A stretch of DNA of 64,000 nucleotides, from the NCBI GenBank assembly GCA_013361095.1, contig JAATWA010000004.1, positions 1 to 64,000 of the forward strand. Reading direction: 5' to 3'. The position numbers were made by a program, and so were the translations under genes. This stretch comes from Pseudanabaena biceps (GTDB lineage: Bacteria > Cyanobacteriota > Cyanobacteriia > Pseudanabaenales > Pseudanabaenaceae). A model generated the notes under the pieces. That model searched no databases. It was not told the origin of the DNA and worked only from the letters and a program-made list of their open reading frames with translations. Positions 9,200 through 18,281 of the stretch are shown one piece after another; positions within the stretch are counted from its first letter, which is position 1; every line of letters begins with the position of its first letter.

Positions 9200-10249
9200 A
9201 TGAAAACGAATGCCTACGCCGCCCAAAATGCCACAACTCCCCTTGCACCTTTTAGCTTTGAACGTCGTGAACTTGGGGAGCATGATGTGCAGATCGAAAT
9301 TCTATATTGCGGCGTGTGTCACTCCGATTTGCACACCGTCCGCAGCGAATGGAGCAGTACCACCTACCCTTGCGTCCCCGGTCACGAAATCGTCGGGCGG
9401 GTCAAGAACGTTGGAGCGAAAGTCAATAAATTTAGAGAAGGCGATACGGTTGGGGTGGGTTGTATGGTCGATTCCTGCCGTACCTGTGCTAACTGTAAGG
9501 ACAACCTAGAGCAGTTCTGCGAGAAAGGTACGATTTTTACTTACAACTCCCCCGACAAACATACTGGCGGAATCACCTACGGTGGATACTCCGAGAGCAT
9601 TGTGGTGGATAAAGAATTTGTACTGAAAATTCCCAAGAATTTGGATCTGGCGGCAACTGCTCCATTGCTGTGTGCTGGGATTACGACTTATTCGCCCTTA
9701 CGCTATCACAATGTAAGCAAGGGTCAGAAAGTAGGCGTTGTTGGACTCGGTGGGCTAGGACATATGGGGGTGAAATTGGCGAAAGCTCTCGGCGCTCATG
9801 TCGTGGTTTTCACTACCTCACCGGGCAAGGTTGAAGATGCGCTGCGGCTCGGAGCAGATGAAGTCGTCAATTCTAAAAATGAAGACGAGATGCAGAAACA
9901 TCTAAATAGTTTCCACTTCATTCTCGATACCGTGTCTGCAAAGCATGATATCAACGCTTACCTCCTGCTATTGAGACGGGACGGCAACCTCACTCAAGTC
10001 GGAGTTCCACCCGAGCCGCTTTTGCTTCCGGTGAGCAGCCTGATTTTCGGTCGGCGCAGTCTCAGTGGTTCTCTAATTGGCGGCATTAAAGAAACCCAAG
10101 AGATGCTGGATTTCTGCGGTAAGCACAATGTTACTGCCGATATCGAACTTATCCCCATCCAAAACATCAATGAAGCCTACGATCGCCTCGTCAAAAGCGA
10201 CGTGAAATATCGCTTCGTCATTGATATGGCTTCCTTAAAACAGTCTTGA
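9200..10249 (+). CDS. Zinc-dependent NAD(P) alcohol dehydrogenase, cinnamyl-alcohol/YahK type
   Basis: The 349-residue medium-chain dehydrogenase contains CGVCHSDLHTVRSEW (catalytic zinc Cys), PGHEIVGRV (zinc His-Glu), the structural zinc cysteines GCMVDSCRTCANC...FC and the nucleotide-binding GVVGLGGLGHMGV. Relatives reduce a broad range of aldehydes with NADPH. A good ribosome binding site (CAGGAG) precedes the ATG. It follows the DJ-1-like gene and ends just before a strong hairpin, so these two genes probably form a transcription unit for aldehyde removal. Confidence 0.9.
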   Translation: MKTNAYAAQNATTPLAPFSFERRELGEHDVQIEILYCGVCHSDLHTVRSEWSSTTYPCVPGHEIVGRVKNVGAKVNKFREGDTVGVGCMVDSCRTCANCKDNLEQFCEKGTIFTYNSPDKHTGGITYGGYSESIVVDKEFVLKIPKNLDLAATAPLLCAGITTYSPLRYHNVSKGQKVGVVGLGGLGHMGVKLAKALGAHVVVFTTSPGKVEDALRLGADEVVNSKNEDEMQKHLNSFHFILDTVSAKHDINAYLLLLRRDGNLTQVGVPPEPLLLPVSSLIFGRRSLSGSLIGGIKETQEMLDFCGKHNVTADIELIPIQNINEAYDRLVKSDVKYRFVIDMASLKQS

Positions 10250-10273
10250 TAAACATTCACAACTAATAATGAA

Positions 10274-10309
10274 ATCAGGCGATCGATTTTTCCTCATCGA
10301 TCGCCTGAT
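10274..10309 (+). terminator. Hairpin after the alcohol dehydrogenase
   Basis: A perfect 14-bp stem (ATCAGGCGATCGAT and its complement) encloses an 8-nt loop. It contains HIP1-like GATCG cores in both arms. There is no T tract, so termination efficiency is uncertain. Confidence 0.55.
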
Positions 10310-10341
10310 CACTCTGTCTCCCATCGCGATGGTCATTGCTA

Positions 10342-10379
10342 GTTCAGTTTGGAACTTTAGTCAAAACCTTTAAAGAAGT
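10342..10379 (+). repeat. Third copy of the oleate-hydratase tail
   Basis: The frame reads VQFGTLVKTFKEV, clearly related to VQFEALVKAFK at the oleate hydratase C-terminus and to the copy at 9122, but without the stop. On the minus strand, 10357-10479 is open for about 40 codons (...EAKTIVHHIFQHFEIKYF... then TAA at 10357-10359). This may be another gene remnant; it was not recognised. Confidence 0.5.
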
Positions 10380-10576
10380 CTGGCTCAATAGGTGTTTCGG
10401 GGAAGTACTTGATCTCAAAGTGCTGAAATATATGATGCACAATGGTTTTAGCCTCAGAGGTATTCGATATCTGAAACGCCCGTCATGTAAAGCATTGAGC
10501 AGTTTATGATGTTTGACCTCCCAAAAATACCTATAGAGCCAATATTTTTAGTTACTTTTAAAGAAAGTTCCAAATC

Positions 10577-11872
10577 ATGACAACTAAAACAACTAAGTTA
10601 GCGAAAGATAAAACAAAGAAGAAAAACTGGTGGCAAACGCTCGGTCCTGGATTAATCACAGGAGCTTCAGATAATGATCCAAGCGGTATTGCTACCTATT
10701 CGCAAGCTGGTGCTCAATTTGGTTTTGGTTTGTTATGGACTATGTTGTTTTCTTATCCTTTAATGTCCAGTATTCAAGATATCAGCGCTGAAATTGGCAG
10801 AGTCACAGGATACGGTATCGCTGGAAATTTACGTCGTTATTATCCTCAGTGGCTTACCTATGGGATTACAGGCTTAATGGTAATCGCGAATACGATCAAT
10901 TTAGGTGCGGATATTGGCGCAATGGGATCTGCTTTAAAACTTTTAAATGGTGGCTCTGCACTGTTTTATGCTTCTATGTTTGCGATTATTTCCTTAGTGT
11001 TAGAAATTACTATTCCTTATCATAAGTATGCTTCTATCCTCAAGTGGCTGACATTAGTTTTATTTGCTTATGTTGCCACAGTTCTAGTAATTCATGTGCC
11101 TTGGGGAGATGCTTTGAGGGCTACAGTCATACCTTCTCTTTCTCTTCAATCAGATTACTTAACTACTTTAGTGGCAATTCTTGGTACTACAATTAGTCCT
11201 TATCTTTTCTTTTGGCAAGCTTCTCAAGAAGTAGAAGAAACAGAAATTACACCTAGTGAGCAACCGTTAAAAAAGGCTCCTAAACAAGCTCCTGAGCAGC
11301 TAAAGCGTATTAGATTTGACACTTATACAGGCATGGGATTTTCTAATATTATTGCTTTCTTTATTATTCTGACTGCGGCTGTAACTTTACATACTCAAGG
11401 TAAAACCGATATTCAAACAGCCTCGGAGGCTGCCGAAGCTTTACGCCCCATAGCAGGAAATTTTGCGTTTTTCTTATTTAGTGTTGGTATTATTGGTACA
11501 GGATTATTGGCTGTGCCTGTTTTAGCTGGTTCTGCGGCTTATGGTCTGGGTGAGGCTTTAAAGTGGCCGACTGGATTAGAGCGAAAGCCTCTAGAAGCAA
11601 AAGGTTTTTATGTAATCTTGGCTATCTCTACATTAATCGGGCTAGGGATGAATTTCTTCACTTCAATTGACCCTGTTAAAGCCTTATTTTGGTCAGCTGT
11701 AATTAATGGTGTGGTGGCTCCACCTGTAATGTTAGTAATGATGCTCATGTCCACAAACCCTAAGGTTATGGGTAAGTTTACAATTTCTAAATATTTAAAA
11801 ATTGGCGGTTGGCTAGCAACTTCAGTTATGTTTGTGGCTGCTGCTGGCTTGTTTTTGACTTGGAAATCATAA
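10577..11872 (+). CDS. NRAMP-like divalent metal transporter with altered metal-site motifs
   Basis: The 431-residue membrane protein has about 11 hydrophobic helices and the overall NRAMP pattern: GPGLITGASDNDPSGIATYS in helix 1 and GTTISPYLFFWQASQEVEE in helix 6. Canonical manganese/iron NRAMPs have DPGN and a conserved MPH in these helices. Here helix 1 reads DPSG and helix 6 has ISPY in place of MPH, so the methionine metal ligand is absent. Such changes are known for NRAMP-related proteins with other substrates, so manganese transport should not be assumed. No yybP-ykoY manganese riboswitch was recognised upstream. Confidence 0.8.
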   Translation: MTTKTTKLAKDKTKKKNWWQTLGPGLITGASDNDPSGIATYSQAGAQFGFGLLWTMLFSYPLMSSIQDISAEIGRVTGYGIAGNLRRYYPQWLTYGITGLMVIANTINLGADIGAMGSALKLLNGGSALFYASMFAIISLVLEITIPYHKYASILKWLTLVLFAYVATVLVIHVPWGDALRATVIPSLSLQSDYLTTLVAILGTTISPYLFFWQASQEVEETEITPSEQPLKKAPKQAPEQLKRIRFDTYTGMGFSNIIAFFIILTAAVTLHTQGKTDIQTASEAAEALRPIAGNFAFFLFSVGIIGTGLLAVPVLAGSAAYGLGEALKWPTGLERKPLEAKGFYVILAISTLIGLGMNFFTSIDPVKALFWSAVINGVVAPPVMLVMMLMSTNPKVMGKFTISKYLKIGGWLATSVMFVAAAGLFLTWKS

Positions 11873-11904
11873 GTGATTACGGGATAGATAGAGCTACAAA
11901 GTGT

Positions 11905-11936
11905 ATTACAGCAAATTTCGATCAAACCCGCCACAA
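11905..11936 (+). repeat. Small dispersed repeat, copy 1
   Basis: The bases ATTACAGCAAATTTCGATCA and the following AACCCGCCACAA resemble a second copy at 46910-46931 (ATTACAGCAATTTGCTTTCA, then AACCTGCCACAA). Both lie just downstream of a gene. The function is unknown. Confidence 0.4.
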
Positions 11937-11950
11937 GTCTAGTAATCTAA

Positions 11951-12721
11951 ATAGGGCAACCGCACACGTTTATGAATAAATAACGAAATAAAGAAGGTAA
12001 AGTAAAATGATCAATATAAATTAAAAGTAAAAAAGTGCTATGTCTTCTACAATCAGCCCAGTCACAATAATTTAGACCTATTTTAGCAACTTGCGAGACC
12101 CCAGAGCAGCACATAGTATCGAACATAAGCTTTTAGACATATTGATAATCAGCATATGTGGAACAATAAGCAGAGCAAATGATTTTACAGCAATAGCAGA
12201 ATATGGAAAATTAAAGGAAAAATAGTTAAAGACATTTTTAGAATTAGAAAATGGAATACCATCAGTAGATACATTTGAGAGAATATTTGCTCGACTGACC
12301 CCATCAGAATTGCAAAAATGTTTTATAGGATGGATGGAAGCAGTCCATAAAGCAACAGAATGGCGTAGTTTCTATCCAACAGCGATATTATATTCTGAGT
12401 ATTGAGAGTGATGTTCACAGGTTCTCTCAATCTGTTAGAAGTCATTGGAGTATTGAAAATCAACTGCATTGGATTCTTGATGTTGGGTTTGATGAAGATG
12501 CTTTTCAATGTTGTCGAGGCTATACTGCTGAAAACTTAGCTGTTATTCGTCATGTTGGCATAAATTGACTTTCCCGTGACAAAAAAACTAGGATCGGAGT
12601 CAAGACTAAACGACTTAAAACTGGCTGGGATGACAACTATCTCAAGCATACACTTAACGACTTAAACATAGTCTCACCTTAGTCTTCATTATTTATTCAT
12701 AAATGTGTGCGGTTGCCCTAT
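11951..12721 (+). mobile_element. ISAs1-family insertion sequence remnant, internally deleted
   Basis: The ends form an inverted repeat of about 32 bp (TAGGGCAACCGCACAC, then GTTTATGAATAAATAA at the left and the complement at the right with one mismatch). Between them, an ISAs1 transposase is visible in pieces from 12040: ...SIEHKLLDILIISICGTISR, FLELENGIPSVDTFERIFA, then after an internal deletion near 12385, SVRSHWSIENQLHWILDV. There are several in-frame stops (for example after SPVTII and after GKLKEK). The element is about 770 bp and cannot encode its own transposase. No target-site duplication was found. Confidence 0.8.
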
Positions 12722-12912
12722 CCACAATCATGAGCTTCTTGACAGGATTCTTTATCTCTGCTCCCTATTTACCACCATTCATAATCAGATCCTAATACCA
12801 TCTTATATCTCCACCAAAATTTTACATAAATAGAACCTAAAACAGCGATCGCCAGTCTAAAGCAATGTCATCAATGTTGTCCTAGCGCAACTTGCTTTAT
12901 GGAAACAATCCT

Positions 12913-14148
12913 ATGGATCGCATCGTACAGAAAGCTCATTTCTTTAGACGGGCAAGCTTTGGGGCAACCCTCGACGAACTGCATAGCGACAATTCTCCTG
13001 AAATGTTGTTGTCAACATGGCTCAGCGAATCACCAGTACTAAATGTCCCCGCACCTCTGCCCATAGTCAAAAAAGGTAAACAAGATCAATCGCGGGAAAT
13101 GTGGCGTTGGTTGTTGAAGCAAATGGTGAGTGCCAATAATCCATTACATGAACGCATGGTTAACTTTTGGCGCGATCGCTTTGTCGTATCCCTTCGTAAA
13201 GTTGGGAAAGCACAATTGTTGTTAGATTATGAAAGACGTTTACGAGCCTATGCGATGGGAGATTTTCAGGAATTGCTGATGCAAGTAACTACTAGCCCCG
13301 CTATGCTCAACTATTTAGACAATGACCAAAACCGTGCTGGCAAGATTAATGAGAACTATAGCCGTGAAGTGATGGAACTCTTTACCCTTGGGCAAGGACA
13401 ATATACTGAAAAGGATATTCAAGAGGGAGATAGGGCGCTGACGGGATGGCAAGTTAAATTACATCCTGAGATGGGCATCGCGGATGTCACCTTTGTCAAG
13501 CGTCGTCATGATGATGGAGTCAAGAATTATTTGGGACATTCAGGCAAACTCAGCACCCAAGATGTGGTAGAAATTTTAGCCAATCATCCCAGTACCGCCA
13601 GAAAATTAGCCGTCGATCTATGGAGTACTTTCGCCTATCGTGATCCTGAACCCGCAATCATCGATCGCCTTGCACAGGTATATAAACAGAACAATCGCAG
13701 CATCAGAGCTGTGGTTGCCGCAGTTTTTAATAGTCCTGAATTTTATAGTGCCAAGGCATATCGTAGTCATCTGAAAACACCACTCTATTTTGTTTTGAGC
13801 AGTTTGCACCAATTGCAAATTGAGGCAGATAGCGATCGCGTAATTAGTGATTTACGCGCAATGGGACAAGTGCCATACAATGCTCCATCTGTGAAAGGTT
13901 GGCAAGGAGAGCAGGGTTGGTTGACTGCGCCTTCTTTATTAACGCGGCTCAATGTCGCTCAGCAGTTTACGAAAGAGTATGGTGACGATGGGGGCTTTAA
14001 GTTCAATCCCGATCGCTACAGTACCAAAGATCTAGTCACAGTTTTATTAGATGGGAATAGCGATCGCCTAGAAGAACAGTTTACAGGATTATCAAAACGC
14101 GAAATTGCAGCTTTGATTCTATCTTCACCGATCTATCAACTGGCTTAA
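12913..14148 (+). CDS. DUF1800 family protein
   Basis: The 411-residue protein starts MDRIVQKAHFFRRASFGAT; a TTG at 12892 is an alternative start. It shows the DUF1800 pattern: HERMVNFWRDRFV, SREVMELFTLGQGQYTEKDI, ALTGW, NYLGHSG and a late RAVVAAVFNSPEFYS. The biochemical function of the family is not established. Members are almost always next to a DUF1501 protein, as here (57 bases before it), so the two probably act together in the envelope. Confidence 0.9.
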   Translation: MDRIVQKAHFFRRASFGATLDELHSDNSPEMLLSTWLSESPVLNVPAPLPIVKKGKQDQSREMWRWLLKQMVSANNPLHERMVNFWRDRFVVSLRKVGKAQLLLDYERRLRAYAMGDFQELLMQVTTSPAMLNYLDNDQNRAGKINENYSREVMELFTLGQGQYTEKDIQEGDRALTGWQVKLHPEMGIADVTFVKRRHDDGVKNYLGHSGKLSTQDVVEILANHPSTARKLAVDLWSTFAYRDPEPAIIDRLAQVYKQNNRSIRAVVAAVFNSPEFYSAKAYRSHLKTPLYFVLSSLHQLQIEADSDRVISDLRAMGQVPYNAPSVKGWQGEQGWLTAPSLLTRLNVAQQFTKEYGDDGGFKFNPDRYSTKDLVTVLLDGNSDRLEEQFTGLSKREIAALILSSPIYQLA

Positions 14149-14205
14149 ACATAGACAAGATTAATGCTTCTTCCCATGTAGATTTTTAACACTAACTCTA
14201 AATTT

Positions 14206-15351
14206 ATGAATAGAAGAGATTTTCTCACCTTGATGTCTAGCACGGCGGCAATGGCGATCCTTGCTCCTAGTTGCACTAGTGCCGCCCAAAGTAGCGATCG
14301 CAAAACTCTTGTCGTCATCGAACTTGCAGGGGGGAATGACGGCTTAAATACGATCGTTCCTTACAATGACGCTAATTACCGTAGATTGCGTCCCACTATT
14401 GCGATCAAAGATGGAATTCCTATCTCTAATCAGGCGGCGTTCCATCCTGCCCTCAAAGATTTAAAACCCGTTTTTGATAAGGGGCGTGTGGCGATCGTTC
14501 AGAACGTCAGCTATCCTAATCCCAATCTATCTCACTTTCGTTCTAAAGAAATTTGGCAAAGCGCCCATCCTCAAGGGGCATCAGATACGGGCTGGTTAGC
14601 AAGATATCTCAATGATGTCAAAGCGAAACCCGCAGAGGCAATCTTTCTTGGCGAAGAATATCCCCTAGCACTCACAGGTGATGGCGATCGATATCTCCAA
14701 CTGTCTCCCCGTTTAGCAGTGCAGCAACGGGGCAAACTTGGTGAAGCGATGCGCGTGGTTTATAACAATCCCCAAAGTTCAGAATTGGCGGAACAAGTCC
14801 GTCTCTCGGTGCTAGAGAGCGAAGCTGCCGTCAAGCAACTGACCAAAGATATTGACAAACGCATCGACAATCATGGCTATCCAAAAACAGCGATCGGTAA
14901 ACAATTTGCATTGCTTGCTCGTGTTTTAGAGTCACAGCCCAAGGTGGTCTATCTCACCATCGGTGGTTGGGATACGCATACTGGACAAGTACGCCGACAG
15001 CAACAATTGCTAGGTGATCTCGGTGCTGGTTTAGCTGCTCTTGATCGCGATATTCAAGCTCATAATATGCAAAAGAATATCCTAGTAATGGTGCAAAGTG
15101 AGTTCGGTCGTCGTCCTTCAGAAAATGGTAATGGAGGTACTGATCACGGCACGGCTGCACCTATAATTTTGTTGGGAAATGTGCGCGGAGGTCTGTATGG
15201 TGGCACTCCCGCATTAGATAGTCTTGTCCAAGGAAACCTACCAATGCAAGTAGATTTCCGTAGCATTTATGCGGAGATTCTCAATCAGTGGGAAGGAGTT
15301 AAAGCAGCAACTATTCTCGATCAAGACTTCCCCAAAATCGGGATTTTGTAA
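14206..15351 (+). CDS. DUF1501 family protein, Tat-type lipoprotein signal
   Basis: The 381-residue protein begins MNRRDFLTLMSSTAAMAILA, a twin-arginine signal followed by a lipobox-like APSC. It is therefore likely exported folded and may be anchored in the envelope. The mature part has the alkaline-phosphatase/sulfatase-like DUF1501 fold (VVIELAGGNDGLNTIVPYND, GGWDTHTGQ, SEFGRRPSENGNGGTDHGT). It is co-transcribed with the DUF1800 gene and followed by a strong terminator. The substrate is unknown. Confidence 0.9.
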   Translation: MNRRDFLTLMSSTAAMAILAPSCTSAAQSSDRKTLVVIELAGGNDGLNTIVPYNDANYRRLRPTIAIKDGIPISNQAAFHPALKDLKPVFDKGRVAIVQNVSYPNPNLSHFRSKEIWQSAHPQGASDTGWLARYLNDVKAKPAEAIFLGEEYPLALTGDGDRYLQLSPRLAVQQRGKLGEAMRVVYNNPQSSELAEQVRLSVLESEAAVKQLTKDIDKRIDNHGYPKTAIGKQFALLARVLESQPKVVYLTIGGWDTHTGQVRRQQQLLGDLGAGLAALDRDIQAHNMQKNILVMVQSEFGRRPSENGNGGTDHGTAAPIILLGNVRGGLYGGTPALDSLVQGNLPMQVDFRSIYAEILNQWEGVKAATILDQDFPKIGIL

Positions 15352-15352
15352 T

Positions 15353-15383
15353 AAAAAAGGTGTCGCGAAGCGACACCTTTTTT
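15353..15383 (+). terminator. Rho-independent terminator after DUF1501
   Basis: An 8-bp GC-rich stem (GGTGTCGC/GCGACACC) with a GAA loop is flanked by six A and six T. It begins immediately after the DUF1501 stop. It shares the three-base loop and the GC-NNN-GC tip of the longer hairpins elsewhere in this window. Confidence 0.9.
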
Positions 15384-15436
15384 ATTAGCGCAGAAAACCT
15401 AATGCTGAGCCAAGCAATAAAAATACTCCCATAATT

Positions 15437-16873
15437 AGGGCTTGCTGAAAAAGCAAGAAAAGCATACAAGCAATGGTTTTCAATGAGATTAAAAACTGAT
15501 AAAATGCAAGGAAAAGCAGCAAAAGTAAGTAAAACCCTTGCACAAATAAAATTTCATGTACCGACAATCCCCCACAGGACAGCTATCATTCGAGAATTTC
15601 TACTTACCATTTGGCGGGAAACTGTCAGGAAAAAATCGATGGGTAAGATTAGCGGAACTAGTACCGTGGGAACAATTTGAGAGTGAATATGCAGAATAAT
15701 TCAGTGCAGGACAAGGAGCGCCAGCAAAAGCATTTCGGATGGCACTTGGGGCGCTGATAATCAAAGAGAAATTAGGAATAAGCGACGAAGAGACAGTGGA
15801 ACAGATTCGCGAGCATCCATATTTACAATACTTCCTAGGCTTATCAGAGTACAGCGACAAAGCACCATTTGAAGCAAGCATGATGGTACATTTCCGCAAA
15901 CGATTGAACCTAGAGATCGTGGGCAGAATCAACGAACGGATTGTGAAGCCCTCTAAAGAATCGGTACAAAAAGAGATAGAAGAAAAGCAGGATAAGAAAG
16001 AAGAGAAGTTAGGAGAAAAAAAGGTAGAAAAGGAACAGAAAGAAACAGAACCATCAAACCAAGGAAAATTGCTGCTAGATGCAACAGTCGCGATTCTCCG
16101 ACATCCGTTATCCCACTGACATCAAACTGTTGAACGAAGCAAGGGAACAAACGGAAATTGTGATTGATGCTCTTTACCAACAAGTGAAAGAACAATTACC
16201 GAAGAAACCACGCACCTATCGTCGTGAAGCAAGGACAGCTTATCTCCAAATTGCCAAACAACGCAAACCCAATTCTAAAAAGATTCGCAAAGCAATGCGC
16301 CAACAGTTGGGTTATGTCCGTCGCAATCTTGCCCATATTGATACCCTAATTGCCGCAGGGGCAGAGCTATCGGAATTGAAGAAGAATCTCTATCGGAACT
16401 TGCTGGTCGTCAGTGAAGTATATCGGCAACAACAATTGATGTACGAGCAAGGTTGTCATCGTATAGACGACCGCATCGTCAGTATTACGCAACCTCATGT
16501 ACGTCCGATTGTCAGAGGTAAGTCAGGAACACCTGTGGAGTTTGGCGCTAAACTATCAGTTAGTTGTGTGGATGGTCATGCATTTCTCGACCATCTCAGT
16601 TGGGATAACTTCAATGAATCGGGAGATTTGCCGCATCAAGTAGAATTGTTTAAATCTCGCTTTGGACATTATCCTGAAGCGGTTTACGTTGACCAGATTT
16701 ACCGCACACGCAGCAATCGCGCCTATTGTCGAAATCTGGGTATTCGGATTACGGCTCCGCCTTTGGGCAGACTTGTACCCGATGATGTGGCGGCTATTCG
16801 CAAGCAAACTCTCGAAGATGCTAAGGTGCGTAATCAAATTGAAGGTAAGTTTGGGCAAGCTAAACGACGGTTC
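15437..16873 (+). mobile_element. IS5-like insertion sequence remnant, 3' end lost
   Basis: The left end begins near AGGGCTTGCTGAAAAAGC, a form seen at ends of cyanobacterial IS5-type elements. It contains a broken transposase and stops abruptly where an IS1 begins at 16874. The missing 3' end is not found beyond that IS1, so it was deleted rather than just interrupted. Confidence 0.7.
15556..16873 (+). pseudogene. IS5-type transposase, nonsense mutation, frameshift and 3' truncation
   Basis: The translation MYRQSPTGQLSFENFYLPFG...WVRLAELVPWEQFESEYAE meets TAA at 15697-15699. It then continues as FSAGQGAPAKAFRMALGALI...QYFLGLSEY up to LLLDATVA. Near 16092 the frame changes and goes on as FSDIRYPTDIKLLNEAREQ...DDRIVSITQPHVRPIVRGK...EGKFGQAKRRF. 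The two frames are separated by a +1/-2 shift. A charged Lys/Glu linker (EKQDKKEEKLGEKKVEKEQ) precedes the shift. The conserved catalytic C-terminus is interrupted by IS1, so no active enzyme is made. Confidence 0.85.
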
Positions 16874-16935
16874 GGTAATGTGTCACATTTGTTGGAAAGT
16901 ATAGTTACATAGGCAGGAATAAGTAGGAAAAAAAG

Positions 16936-17223
16936 ATGGTATTTGAAGCATTCGAATGTCCAACCTGCGGAGGTGTAGACATCCACCGACATGGACAAAG
17001 CGCCACAGGCAAAAAACGATACATTTGCTTAAACACGGAATGTATGCGAAAGACATTTATTCTTGATTACACCTATCAAGGGTATCGCCCAGAAGTAAAA
17101 CAACAAGTGGCAGAAATGGCTGTCAATGGCAGTGGAATTAGGGATACAAGTCGAGTATTAAAGATTAGTCCGAATACTGTCATCAAAGAGTTGAAAAAAA
17201 GAGGAAGACATCGAAGCGGTTAA
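16936..17223 (+). CDS. insA: IS1 InsA-like protein
   Basis: The 95-residue protein has a zinc-ribbon N-terminus (CPTCGGVDIHRHG, then YICLNTEC) and a helix-turn-helix segment (MAVNGSGIRDTSRVLKISPN), as in InsA proteins that bind the IS1 ends and form the N-terminal part of the fused transposase. It ends shortly after an A7 run at 17194-17200, the likely slippage site. Confidence 0.85.
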   Translation: MVFEAFECPTCGGVDIHRHGQSATGKKRYICLNTECMRKTFILDYTYQGYRPEVKQQVAEMAVNGSGIRDTSRVLKISPNTVIKELKKRGRHRSG

Positions 17224-17683
17224 CTATCCTCTGCTAGAGCAGCTTGACATCGAAACACTTGATGTTGACCTTTATCAAGTAGAAGAAGCAGAAATGGACG
17301 AGATGTGGAGTTTTGTTGGCAGCAAGAAACAGCAAAGATGGCTATGGCACGCTATTGATCATGTGACTGGAAGTGTCTTAGCTTATGTTTTAGCCCCACA
17401 TAAAGATGAAGCCTTGGTTAAACTGGTGAATCTGCTAAAGCCTTTTGGCATCAAGCGTTTTTTCACTGATGCATGGGGTGCTTACGAAAGCATTCTTGAT
17501 CCTCACACTCACCTAATCGGCAAGAAAAATACTCAGAAGATTGAACGAAAACATCTAACTTTGAGAACGAGGATTAAGCGTTTAGCTAGAAAGACGATTT
17601 GCTTTTCTAAATCCATTGTGATGCATGATATTGTCATCGGTCTGTTTATCAACACATATGAGTTTTCGTTTCAACCTCATTGA
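17198..17683 (+). CDS. insB: IS1 InsB-like catalytic part, in a shifted frame
   Basis: Reading from the A7 run in the next frame gives KEEDIEAVNYPLLEQL, then EMDEMWSFVGSKKQQRWLW, FFTDAWGAYESILDP, KNTQKIERKHLTLRTRIKR and KTICFSKS. This is the DDE catalytic half of IS1 transposase. The frame relation to InsA is +1 (equivalent to loss of one A), not the -1 shift typical of classical IS1. Fusion would need transcriptional slippage on A7, or the element has a point deletion. A separate start at 17294 (MDEMW) would lack the first residues. Confidence 0.75.
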   Translation, partial: KEEDIEAVNYPLLEQLDIETLDVDLYQVEEAEMDEMWSFVGSKKQQRWLWHAIDHVTGSVLAYVLAPHKDEALVKLVNLLKPFGIKRFFTDAWGAYESILDPHTHLIGKKNTQKIERKHLTLRTRIKRLARKTICFSKSIVMHDIVIGLFINTYEFSFQPH

Positions 17684-17710
17684 ACGTTCCAACAAATGTG
17701 ACACATTACC

Positions 17711-18064
17711 CTTTTCCTGAGATGCCGAAAGCACCGCATACTTTTTGCACTTATCAGAAATACCTTTAGCCATCAGAATTTTTTTTGCACCAATTATCCA
17801 AACAATTACGCGAACTGCGAATACAGCCAGACTCAGCAAATCTGTGACCATGCTTCTCCACCGTTGGTTTAGCCAACCAAAACAGAGGAATCCCCGTTAA
17901 CTTCCAAGTTAAACGCCCAAACGAATGTAAAACATCCCAAGCCTCCTCTTGTGAAGGCTCTGCGAGAAACTCAGCTAATTCAGAACAAAATGCATCCCAA
18001 AGCGATCGCACTGATCGTAAACCTGCATACCTTGCTTATAAGCCTCAGTTAGATTGTCACTCAT
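17711..18064 (-). pseudogene. Remnant of an unknown protein cut by IS1, frameshifted
   Basis: On the minus strand an ATG at 18064 begins MSDNLTEAYKQGMQVYDQ. A one-base shift near 18010 leads into RSLWDAFCSELAEFLAEPSQ and then EEAWDVLHSFGRLTWKLTG. A further shift in the region 17830-17880 leads to a hydrophobic segment (LLSLAVFAVRVIVWIIGA) and IGAKKILMAKGISDKCKKYA, which runs into the IS1 end at 17710. The C-terminus is gone. The family was not recognised; a small membrane protein is likely. Confidence 0.5.
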
Positions 18065-18281
18065 AAGTAAAACTTGGTAAACGATATTAGAAAATCTAAC
18101 ACAACAGCCCAACTTGTCATAGAAACATCTTAGAGCAAATAATCATACATTATTTGTCATTAAATTTATATGAATAAGTATTTATACTTAGTGCTGCTAA
18201 CGTGTTTTCAAGGTTTGAAGGCTTTGCTTGGCGCGGTGATATATATTGAAGGGGTATCTGCTTTGTTAGTTAGTTGTCGTT

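Larger units (their letters stand above)
16874..17710 (+). mobile_element. IS1-family insertion sequence
   Basis: The 837-bp element is bounded by inverted repeats GGTAATGTGTCACATTTGTT followed by GGAA, nearly identical at both ends. It contains an InsA-like and an InsB-like frame. Flanking sequences (CGACGGTTC left, CTTTTCCTG right) show no target duplication. Left of it is a cut IS5 transposase, right of it an unrelated cut gene, as expected after an IS1-promoted adjacent deletion. Confidence 0.85.

Noticed and set aside
10310..10576. Manganese riboswitch before the NRAMP-like gene
   Set aside because: The conserved yybP-ykoY elements could not be found; the region instead holds gene-tail remnants.
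11941..12731. Target-site duplication for the ISAs1 remnant
   Set aside because: The 10 bases on each side (AGTAATCTAA and CCACAATCAT) do not match.
15961..16045. Lys/Glu-rich segment as a separate functional protein
   Set aside because: It is the linker of the IS5 transposase, which is broken nearby.
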